NCBI GenBank assembly: GCA_036505615.1
Contig: DASXTB010000040.1
Location: forward strand, 1 to 11,994
Length of the DNA stretch: 11,994 bases
Reading direction: 5' to 3'
Source: DASXTB01 sp036505615
GTDB lineage: Bacteria > Acidobacteriota > UBA6911 > JACQSX01
In this document: positions 5,954-11,994 of the stretch, piece after piece
How the letters are laid out: each line of letters starts with the position of its first letter
Numbering within the stretch: position 1 is the stretch's first letter
The notes under the pieces: generated by a model
Told to the model about the DNA's origin: nothing
What the model saw: only the letters and a program-made list of their open reading frames with translations
Database searches by the model: none
Made by a program: the position numbers and the translations under genes

Positions 5954-8572
5954 ATGGATGCGAATAAGTGCGAATCCCCTATCGGCATCCGGCGCAGACT
6001 AACAGGGCGACCACAGTCCGGCAGATCTGCGTGGGTCGGCGTTTGTGTGCGGCTTACTCTGTCATTGCTGCTTATCGCCGGGGTGATTCTTATCGCCAGA
6101 GAAACGGGGCTGATTTCCTCACTGCAGAGCAAGGCAATTCTGGGAAGACAAGACAACGGATCTTATCTGCTCCCCACAAACCAGCTGCTCAGGCCGCGCG
6201 GCAACCAAACGTTGATTTCAGGCAGACCCGTCGACATCGCGTTCGATTCAACCAAGCATCTGCTTGCAGTGCTGAATTCACGTAGCGTGCTGCTGATGCA
6301 GGGCGCAACAGGAGAGCGATTGATGGAGATCAGATCTCCGGGCACGTCCTACGCGGGCCTGGCGTTTCGGCCGGGAGACGGCGAATTGTGGGCGAGCGAA
6401 GCGACTCGCGACGGCCCGGACAGTATTCTGGTAGTGGATCTGCACACGCCGGGAGCGCGCGCGCCGGAAAAGCGCATTTCTCTTCGCGGCCATCCCGTGC
6501 CCACCGGCATCACCTTTTCAAGTGACGGCAAAATTGCCTACGTGGCTTTCAGCCGCAACAACACGCTGGCCGTGATTGACGCCCAGTCAAGGCAGCTCAA
6601 GCAAGAAATTCCCGTCGGCATCGCTCCGTTTGGTGCTGCAGTCTCGGAAGTTGCGGGGCGCCTCTTCGTTTCCAATCGCGGCGGCCGGCGGCCCGTGCCA
6701 GGCGACACCCTGGCGCCCACCAGTGGTTCTGGGGTGGCGAGCGATCCGGTGACGGGAGCGGCCATCTCCGGCACAGTCAGCGTCATTGAGTTGAAGAATA
6801 TGTCCACGCAGGAAGTCGCCGTAGGCCTGGCTCCCTCGAGCATGGCTCTGAGCCCCGACCAAAAAACACTGGCGGTCGCCAATGGGCATTCCGATTCTGT
6901 GTCGCTGCTTGACACGAAAAGCCTCGCCCGAATCGATGTGAAGATACCGACCTGGCCGGAAGGGACCTTGGGAAGCCAGCCTGTCGCAGTCGCATTCGCG
7001 CCCGATGGGAAGACAATTTACGCCGCCTGCGGCGGCAACAACGCCGTGGCTGTCGTCAAAGCCAACGGCAATGGTTGGAATGTCGCCGGCGCGCTGCCGA
7101 TCGTCGCCGGCGTTGTGCCTTCAGGCTGGTTTCCATCGGCCATCGCGGTGGATTCCGACGGGGCGCTCTGCATCATCAACATCAAAGGCGTCGGGAACAC
7201 GGCCGATGGTAAAGGGACTTTCAACAGCCGCCAGTATGAGGGATCGCTGTTGAAAATCCCGCCCCCCACGCCATCTGAGATTTCTTCCGGCACCCGCGAA
7301 GTAGAAGCGGCCAACAGCCCGAAATTTGAGCCTTCGGGCGGTGTGGCCAATCTCCCATCGCTCGGCATCCGGCACGTATTCCTGATCGTCAAAGAAAACC
7401 GCACCTACGATCAGGTATTCGGCGATATCGCGAAAGGAAATGGAAGCGCAAAGCTGGTGATGTACGGCCGAAACGTCACGCCCAACCATCATGCTCTCGC
7501 CGAGCGATACGTGCTGCTGGACAACTTTTACGCCAGCGGCGCCATCAGCTTCGATGGCCATCACTGGCTGATGCAGGCATTCGTCAGCGATTATGTAGAA
7601 CGCGCTTTTGCCAGTTCGCCCCGAGGCTATGCCTGGAATATGAGCGACGCGCTGACGATTGCGCCCACTGGCTTCTTCTGGCAGGCGTCTCCGCGCCCGC
7701 TCGACCTGAGAATCTACGGTGAGTTTGCATTACCGGCAAAGTGGGATCCAGTAAAGCAAGCCGCCGTGGATATGGACGAGGCCGGGCTGCGCAGCTGGAG
7801 CGATTACTGGCTCCTTTACAGGGAAGGAACGTGGAGAGACGTGATAGCGAGTCGCAGCGGTGTCCCCGCGCTGGCGAAGTTTCTGGCAACGCGCTTTCCG
7901 CCCGGCAATCAAAACATCCCCGACCAGATCCGTGCCGAAGTATTCCTTCAGGAGTTGGCCGAGCGCGAAAAGAATGGCGAGATGCCGAACGTCTGCATCA
8001 TGACGCTGACCTGCGACCATACGATGGGTACAAAGCCCGGCGCTCCCACGCCCCGGGCCATGGTCGCCGACAACGATCTGGCGTTGGGCCGGGTTGTGGA
8101 AGGCATTTCCAAAAGCCGGTTCTGGCCGAAAAGCCTCATCCTGGTCGTCGAGGATGATGCCCAAAACGGCGTCGACCACGTGGATGGGCATCGCACCGTG
8201 GCGCTGGCGATCGGCCCTTACGTTCGCAGGCAGGCCGTGGATTCAAACAACTACAATCACACATCGATGATCCGCACCATCCAGGAGATCTTCCAGATAC
8301 CAGCGCGTACTCGCTTCCTGAAAAGCGCGCGGCCCATGGCCAGCGTCTTCACCACACAGGCGGATCTGACGTCTTACGAACACCTGGTGCCGAAAGTTGC
8401 CTTGGACGAGATGAATCCGCCGCTGCGAGCCTTGGAGGGCAAGAGACTGCAGGCAGCGCGACAGTCGAGCAGGATGAACTGGTCGGAGGTGGATGATGTC
8501 CCCCAGGACATGTTGAATCGAATTTTGTGGTGGGACAGCAAAGGATACGACACGCCGTACCCGAAGCGCTAA
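5954..8572 (+). CDS. Beta-propeller (YVTN/YncE-like) - phosphoesterase fusion protein
   Basis: The 872-residue protein joins two domains. After a basic tail and one membrane helix (about 32-53) comes a beta-propeller (about 85-420) with repeated blades such as GITFSSDGKIAYVAF, SMALSPDQKTLAVANG and AVAFAPDGKTIYAACGG. The C-terminal part (about 475-785) is a phosphoesterase of the alkaline-phosphatase superfamily, with VKENRTYDQVFGD (E481), the candidate nucleophile S532 in GAISFDGHHW, and metal-ligand candidates DHTMG (H689), EDDAQNGVDHVDGH (D734, D735, D741, H742, H746) and YNHTS. Fusions annotated 'YncE family/alkaline phosphatase family' have this plan. It probably acts on the periplasmic side, anchored by the helix; the substrate (phosphodiester or phosphomonoester) is unknown. 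The start at 5954 is chosen for GGGAGG 5 nt upstream; the in-frame ATG at 5927 lies inside the repeat, has no ribosome site and would add nine residues. Confidence 0.9.
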   Translation: MDANKCESPIGIRRRLTGRPQSGRSAWVGVCVRLTLSLLLIAGVILIARETGLISSLQSKAILGRQDNGSYLLPTNQLLRPRGNQTLISGRPVDIAFDSTKHLLAVLNSRSVLLMQGATGERLMEIRSPGTSYAGLAFRPGDGELWASEATRDGPDSILVVDLHTPGARAPEKRISLRGHPVPTGITFSSDGKIAYVAFSRNNTLAVIDAQSRQLKQEIPVGIAPFGAAVSEVAGRLFVSNRGGRRPVPGDTLAPTSGSGVASDPVTGAAISGTVSVIELKNMSTQEVAVGLAPSSMALSPDQKTLAVANGHSDSVSLLDTKSLARIDVKIPTWPEGTLGSQPVAVAFAPDGKTIYAACGGNNAVAVVKANGNGWNVAGALPIVAGVVPSGWFPSAIAVDSDGALCIINIKGVGNTADGKGTFNSRQYEGSLLKIPPPTPSEISSGTREVEAANSPKFEPSGGVANLPSLGIRHVFLIVKENRTYDQVFGDIAKGNGSAKLVMYGRNVTPNHHALAERYVLLDNFYASGAISFDGHHWLMQAFVSDYVERAFASSPRGYAWNMSDALTIAPTGFFWQASPRPLDLRIYGEFALPAKWDPVKQAAVDMDEAGLRSWSDYWLLYREGTWRDVIASRSGVPALAKFLATRFPPGNQNIPDQIRAEVFLQELAEREKNGEMPNVCIMTLTCDHTMGTKPGAPTPRAMVADNDLALGRVVEGISKSRFWPKSLILVVEDDAQNGVDHVDGHRTVALAIGPYVRRQAVDSNNYNHTSMIRTIQEIFQIPARTRFLKSARPMASVFTTQADLTSYEHLVPKVALDEMNPPLRALEGKRLQAARQSSRMNWSEVDDVPQDMLNRILWWDSKGYDTPYPKR

Positions 8573-8578
8573 TGTAGT

Positions 8579-8613
8579 TTCGGGTCTCGGGTCTTGGGTC
8601 TTGGGTCTTGGAT
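8579..8613. repeat. GGGTCTT (7-bp unit) tandem repeat
   Basis: Four to five units of gggtctt/gggtctc follow the stop of the propeller-phosphoesterase gene by 6 bp. This is the same placement as the GGTCATC track after the VWFA-related gene, but with a different unit. It opens the 347-bp convergent gap before sppA. Confidence 0.6.
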
Positions 8614-8684
8614 TTCGGGCGGCAGTAGCCTAGAAAATTCCGGCGAAACTTGTTAGATTCTCCCTGCCCGCCCTGAGCAGGTGT

Positions 8685-8861
8685 AAAAAAATCAATCTGA
8701 TCGTACGGGCGGCCCTATGTAGCCGCCCGCCGCAAGGGCTGACGGATTAGCCCAACAAACAGTTCCCGCGGATGCACTTGGGGACGGAGCCAGGAAAAAT
8801 CCGCTGGATTCTGCAGCGGGCGACCACACAGGGGTCGCCCGTACGGATTGAATCAATTTTT
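8685..8861. repeat. Double-hairpin interspersed element, copy 2
   Basis: This is the second copy of the element at 4364-4554, in the same orientation. Stems are CGGGCGGC/GCCGCCCG at 8706-8713/8722-8729 and CGGGCGACC/GGTCGCCCG at 8817-8825/8833-8841. The ends AAAAAATCAATCTGATC and (reversed) AAAAATTGATTCAATC match in inverted sense. It stands between the 3' ends of two convergent genes, where its stems could hinder transcription from both sides; no stem is directly followed by a T-run, so it is not a classical intrinsic terminator. Confidence 0.75.
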
Positions 8862-8919
8862 CTTTCACAGCTCCCCTGACGCGCGGCTCAGTATTTTTTC
8901 TTCTTACGGGCGATTCTGA

Positions 8920-10665
8920 TTAATGAATCCTCACGTCCGGGGCAATCATCCACAGGTGAGGCTCCTGCAATTGTTTGAACAATGGAGTCTCGGTAAAAGA
9001 GAGCGGCGTCTTGGGGGATTGCGCAAACGGCGATTCTCCGCCAAAGATCAAGTCCCACAAGGTCTTTTTCTTTGGGTAAATCACAAAGCGTATTTTCTCA
9101 CTGGCGGGGATCTGCGCCAGCGCTCTCACCTGATTGACAGCTTCATCAATCCCGCCCAGCGCGTCCACCAGCGCGCGGTCTTTGGCCTGGGTCCCCGACC
9201 AGATTCGCCCGTGAGCCATAGGCTCGATCGCTTCGAAGGACTTTTTCCTTCCCTCTGCCGTCTTGGAAACAAAGTCGTTGTAGACTTCGCTCATCCAGGC
9301 CCGCACGCGCTGTTCCTGCTCAGGAGTCAAAAGGTCGATGAACGAAAAGATGTCCGCATTTTTGCGGGTCTTCAGCGTGTCAAAGGTGATCCCCAGCCAG
9401 TCGAAGAACTTTCGCGTATCCATCTTCCCGAAAACTACGCCGATGGAACCGGTGATTGTCGACGGCTCGACAACGATTTTATCGGCTCCCATGGAAATAT
9501 AGTATCCGCCTGATGCGGCCACGTCTCCCATGCTGACCACCACGGGTTTTCCCGCGGCGCGAGCCGCGCGCACTTCGCGCCAGATCACGTCAGACCCCAC
9601 CGCGGAACCGCCCGGACTGTTGACTCGAAGAACAATTGCTTTGATCGACTTGTCTTTTCGCAACTCGCGAATGTAACCGGCAAAAGTGTCACCGCCAATG
9701 ACATCGTTAAAGGGAGTGCTCTCGCCGGAGGTAATCAGGCCGCTGGCAAACACCAGGCCGACCTTGCTCTTGCCGGAATCCTCTTCCTCAATGGCCTTAA
9801 GATAGCTCCTCACTGAAACGGTGCGCAGTTCCTTGTCGTCTTTTGACTCGGATTTGTCCTTGCCCGCCTCGGCCGGCTTCTTCAAACTCTCTTCTACGTC
9901 CGTCCAGTGTCCGATGACGTCAATGTAACCCTGCTGTTTGGCTTCCGGTGCTGTCGCCAGGCCCGCTTCCATGAAGGACTGCACCTCTTCGGTCGTCTTC
10001 TTGCGATCATCGGCCACGGCCTGAATGAAACGACTTTCGATATCCCGAACCACATATTCCAGAGATTCCCGGAACTGCGGCGACATATTGGTTCGTGTGA
10101 ATTGCTCGGCGGCGGACTTGTACTCTTTGTACTGGATGTACTGAGGCCTGATGTAGAGCTTGTCGAGCGCCTTGCGGAAGAACATCACCTCCGCGTACAA
10201 ACCGTTGATCAATAGTCCGGCTTCCGGATTCAGATAGATTTTGTTTGCCGGCAGAGCGAGGTAATAGTCACGCTCTTCTATGAAATCGGTTGTGATGGCG
10301 GCGTCAATCGGCTTGCCTGCCTTACGGAAGGCCTGCAGCGAAGCTCGCAGTTCCTCAGCCCCCGCCCAGCCGAGACTGCTGGGCGAAATCTTTAAGATCA
10401 TGGCCCGGATGCGCTTATCGGAAGCGGCGTGATCGATGGCGCGGCGGAAGTCGTAAACACTGTTGTGCCCCTCTCCGAATATGTCCTCGAAGGGGTTGGT
10501 GACGGGGCTGTCGGCAATCTCCCCTTCTATTTTCACCAGCAGCACCGAATCCGCTTTGACTTCCGGCGGTTTTCTGAAGGATCGAATCACCAACACGATC
10601 GCCAGAAACACGACCACAAAAAAGAGAATCACAACTCCCAGAGTGATGGCATTGCGGCGCTTCAT
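8920..10665 (-). CDS. sppA: Signal peptide peptidase SppA, 67-kDa type
   Basis: The 581-residue protein is a membrane-anchored serine protease that degrades signal peptides left in the membrane after export. It has one N-terminal membrane helix (about 8-28) and two tandem ClpP/crotonase-like halves, as in the long Escherichia coli enzyme (618 residues). The catalytic lysine is K183 in YKEYKSAAEQF in the first half, and the nucleophile is S385 in GDVAASGGYYIS in the second. The oxyanion-forming segment RVNSPGGSAVGSD (347-359) is intact. A charged linker (about 262-300) joins the halves. The start is firmly set by GGAGGTGAACCT directly before ATG. It is a single-gene unit, convergent with the propeller-phosphoesterase gene and divergent from the antitoxin gene. 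The family is well recognised and nothing looks broken. Confidence 0.95.
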   Translation of the reverse strand: MKRRNAITLGVVILFFVVVFLAIVLVIRSFRKPPEVKADSVLLVKIEGEIADSPVTNPFEDIFGEGHNSVYDFRRAIDHAASDKRIRAMILKISPSSLGWAGAEELRASLQAFRKAGKPIDAAITTDFIEERDYYLALPANKIYLNPEAGLLINGLYAEVMFFRKALDKLYIRPQYIQYKEYKSAAEQFTRTNMSPQFRESLEYVVRDIESRFIQAVADDRKKTTEEVQSFMEAGLATAPEAKQQGYIDVIGHWTDVEESLKKPAEAGKDKSESKDDKELRTVSVRSYLKAIEEEDSGKSKVGLVFASGLITSGESTPFNDVIGGDTFAGYIRELRKDKSIKAIVLRVNSPGGSAVGSDVIWREVRAARAAGKPVVVSMGDVAASGGYYISMGADKIVVEPSTITGSIGVVFGKMDTRKFFDWLGITFDTLKTRKNADIFSFIDLLTPEQEQRVRAWMSEVYNDFVSKTAEGRKKSFEAIEPMAHGRIWSGTQAKDRALVDALGGIDEAVNQVRALAQIPASEKIRFVIYPKKKTLWDLIFGGESPFAQSPKTPLSFTETPLFKQLQEPHLWMIAPDVRIH

Positions 10666-10782
10666 AGGTTCACCTCCGGTGGCTAATTTATGTCAGTACG
10701 AGCAATAGGACAAATTTTGTTTCAGCAAGAACTCAATGCCGACTTTTCCGTTATGCTCTACGCCCTTGCGCGCGTTCGATAG

Positions 10783-10800
10783 ACCATATTGTATTATGGT
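10783..10800 (+). promoter_or_regulatory. Palindrome upstream of antitoxin gene, likely operator
   Basis: ACCATA-TTGTAT-TATGGT is an exact 6+6 inverted repeat in an AT-rich patch that also contains -10-like text (TATTGT, TATTAT). It ends 24 bp before the antitoxin start. VapB-type antitoxins usually repress their own promoter by binding such palindromes, so autoregulation is likely (inference). The -35 box is not clear; TTGCGC at 10766-10771 is the best candidate. Confidence 0.45.
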
Positions 10801-10824
10801 ACGGGCACTGGTATCGTAATTGTT

Positions 10825-11031
10825 ATGAGCGCATACCGAAAAGTCACTGTTCAAATCCGGAAAGAACTGCTCCGAAGAGCGCAAAACTCAACCGGCGAGG
10901 GGGTCACAGCCAGGGTTCGGAGAGGGCTGGAGTTAGTCGCAGCCAGCCAGGCATACGAAAAGATCAGGCAGTTACGCGGGAAAGTAAACTTCTGCGTTGA
11001 TCTGAAAAAGCTCCGGGAAGACCGGGCGTGA
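10825..11031 (+). CDS. VapB-like antitoxin (ribbon-helix-helix type)
   Basis: The 68-residue protein starts MSAYRKVTVQIRKELLRRAQ, the strand-then-helix pattern of ribbon-helix-helix antitoxins, and continues GEGVTARVRRGLELVAASQAYEKIRQLRGKV with a basic amphipathic second half. The tail FCVDLKKLREDR is of the kind that occupies a PIN toxin's active site. The gene overlaps a downstream reading frame by GTGA, as toxin-antitoxin pairs do, but that frame is only a toxin stub. The antitoxin is therefore now an orphan and would mainly repress its own promoter or possibly bind other PIN toxins. The start at 10825 is chosen because the family motif begins there; no strong ribosome site is visible, and the in-frame TTG at 10789 lies inside the putative operator. 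Confidence 0.72.
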   Translation: MSAYRKVTVQIRKELLRRAQNSTGEGVTARVRRGLELVAASQAYEKIRQLRGKVNFCVDLKKLREDRA

Positions 11032-11090
11032 TCGCACTCGACAGCAGTTCCTTCATTCCGCAGTCGACTCCATCCAATTTGGCTGATTGA
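11028..11090 (+). pseudogene. Truncated PIN-domain toxin (VapC-like) remnant
   Basis: From GTG at 11028 the frame reads MIALDSSSFIPQSTPSNLAD and stops at 11090. The first ten residues are the first beta-strand of a PIN-domain ribonuclease, including the invariant first acidic residue (D5). Everything after residue 10 is unlike a PIN domain, and the remaining ~110-120 residues are absent. The 4-bp overlap with the antitoxin and the correct first strand make a chance match unlikely. The loss looks like a deletion that joined the toxin's start to DNA just upstream of the MocR-type gene. No nuclease activity is expected. Confidence 0.62.
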
Positions 11091-11132
11091 CAAGCCTTCC
11101 TGCCCGCTTTACACTTTACTTTGATCAGCCAA
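11079..11132 (+). promoter_or_regulatory. Long-spaced inverted repeat, likely MocR operator
   Basis: TTGGCTGAT (11079-11087) and ATCAGCCAA (11124-11132) are exact 9-bp inverted arms separated by 36 bp. The left arm abuts the -35 box and the right arm covers the expected transcription start of the regulator gene. MocR-family regulators bind repeated or inverted sites at their own promoters. Autoregulation by binding both arms is inference. Confidence 0.5.
11087..11115 (+). promoter_or_regulatory. Sigma70-type promoter of the MocR-like gene
   Basis: TTGACA (11087-11092) matches the -35 consensus exactly, and TACACT (11110-11115) matches the -10 box at four of six positions, with the ideal 17-bp spacing. 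Transcription would start near 11122, giving a leader of about 20 nt. No clear Shine-Dalgarno sequence is present in it. Confidence 0.65.
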
Positions 11133-11142
11133 TACAACCATT

Positions 11143-11994
11143 ATGCTCCTCCAATTGCCTTCCGCTTCCGCGCAGCCCATTTACCGGCAGATCGCCCAAG
11201 CGATCCAGGACCAAGTGCATCGCGGCCTGCTGAAGAATGGGGACCGGATTCCATCGACTCGCGAACTGGCGGAGCAGTTGAAGGTAAATCGCACCACCGT
11301 CATTCTCGCCTTCGATGAGCTCAGACAAGCCGGTTACATCTATTCGCACGTGGGGCGCGGCACTCGAATCGCGGCAGCAGAGAACCGGCAAAAATCAGCC
11401 GTCAACAAAAGCAGAAACTTTAATTGGGACAGTTTCCTGTCGGCCGGGATGGTCAACCTGACGCGAAGCCTGCCCGCCCGTGAGGCGGCCTCTTCGGATG
11501 TGTGGGCGGATTTCTCCAGACTGATCCCCGATCAAAAGCTTTTCCCTGTGGATACCTTTGAAGGGATCCTAAACAAGGTGATGGCCAAGCGCGGCGCCGC
11601 ACTGCTTCAATATGGACCGGCGCTGGGTCTCCCGGAATTGCGCTCCCTCATCGCCCAGCGCATGCGCCGTTGGGGAGTGAATGTTTCCCACGATGAAGTG
11701 ATCATCGTCAACGGCGCGCAACAGGGAATGGATCTGCTGTTTAAGACGTTTCTCAATGCCGGAGACGTCGTGGTTGTCGAATCGCCAACCTACGCAAACA
11801 TACTCCCTCTGCTTGAGTTTTACCGCGCCCATGTGGTGGGTGTTCCCATGACTCCTCAGGGTCTGGATCTGGACTCCCTCCGCACGGTAGCGGCTCAGCG
11901 CTCTCTCAAGCTGATATACACCATCCCTAATTTTCAGAATCCGACCGGGATCTGCACCCCTCAGGCACACCGCGGGCAATTGCTGTCGTTGGCC
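11143..11994 (+). CDS. MocR-family transcriptional regulator, 3' end outside window
   Basis: The 284 visible residues are the N-terminal part of a MocR/PdxR-type regulator, normally about 450-500 residues. A GntR-type winged helix (about 7-75) shows PIYRQIAQAIQDQVHRGLL, IPSTRELAEQLKVNRTTV and AFDELRQAGYIYSHVGRGT. A linker (about 76-125) leads into a fold-type I aminotransferase domain with QYGPALGLPELRSLIAQ, GAQQGMD (191-197), VVESPTYAN (Y217) and NPTG (266-269), all PLP-pocket segments. The PLP-binding lysine would lie beyond the window edge, so cofactor binding cannot be confirmed here. Members respond to PLP or an amino-compound adduct and often control a neighbouring biosynthesis or transport gene; here the neighbour to the right is not seen and the left side holds only the antitoxin remnant. 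The start at 11143 is the first ATG after a strong promoter. Confidence 0.88.
   Translation, partial: MLLQLPSASAQPIYRQIAQAIQDQVHRGLLKNGDRIPSTRELAEQLKVNRTTVILAFDELRQAGYIYSHVGRGTRIAAAENRQKSAVNKSRNFNWDSFLSAGMVNLTRSLPAREAASSDVWADFSRLIPDQKLFPVDTFEGILNKVMAKRGAALLQYGPALGLPELRSLIAQRMRRWGVNVSHDEVIIVNGAQQGMDLLFKTFLNAGDVVVVESPTYANILPLLEFYRAHVVGVPMTPQGLDLDSLRTVAAQRSLKLIYTIPNFQNPTGICTPQAHRGQLLSLA

Noticed and set aside
7730..8191. Minus-strand open frame opposite the phosphoesterase domain
   Set aside because: It mirrors a conserved catalytic region on the plus strand; no ribosome site or recognisable motif.
10693..10884. Small minus-strand open frame between sppA and the antitoxin gene
   Set aside because: It overlaps the antitoxin operator and start, has no ribosome site, and resembles no family I know.

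Overview
The window looks like a chromosomal segment of an Acidobacteriota-type (Solibacter/Koribacter-like) bacterium. This is inferred from three things: a protein of the 'VWFA-related, Acidobacterial' type, several secreted proteins with twin-arginine or lipophilic N-termini in moderately GC-rich DNA, and many short dispersed repeats between genes. No rRNA, tRNA, CRISPR array, phage gene or intact transposase is visible.

Layout. 1-277: non-coding, with a chain of four hairpins and an 8-bp-unit repeat. 278-2666 (minus): a likely two-gene copper unit, with a Tat-exported three-domain multicopper oxidase transcribed first and a SCO1/SenC-type copper chaperone behind it; a 97-bp spacer between them holds a repeat-derived hairpin. 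2667-3134: divergent intergenic region containing a 164-bp element bounded by 35-bp near-perfect inverted repeats. 3135-4235 (plus): VWFA-related protein. 4236-4643: a GGTCATC tandem repeat followed by copy 1 of a ~190-bp double-hairpin element. 4644-5768 (plus): aldo/keto reductase with a Tat-like leader. 5769-5953: a degenerate GCGAATGRACGC repeat that runs into the start of the next gene. 5954-8572 (plus): membrane-anchored YVTN/YncE-like beta-propeller fused to a phosphoesterase (alkaline-phosphatase-superfamily) domain. 8573-8919: a GGGTCTT repeat and copy 2 of the double-hairpin element, between convergent genes. 8920-10665 (minus): 67-kDa-type signal peptide peptidase SppA. 10825-11090 (plus): a VapB-like antitoxin followed, with a 4-bp overlap, by only the first residues of a PIN-domain (VapC) toxin. 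11143-end (plus): the N-terminal part of a MocR-family (GntR-HTH plus aminotransferase-fold) regulator, with a near-consensus promoter bracketed by a long-spaced inverted repeat.

How the parts relate. Most of the products act at or outside the cytoplasmic membrane. The only persuasive functional pairing is oxidase plus copper chaperone. The remaining genes look like independent units separated by repeats. I see no convincing undescribed multi-gene system. The most unusual content is the non-coding DNA: two copies of a compound palindromic element, a separate inverted-repeat element, five different short-unit repeats placed near gene ends, and the scar of a lost toxin next to a well-defined MocR control region.
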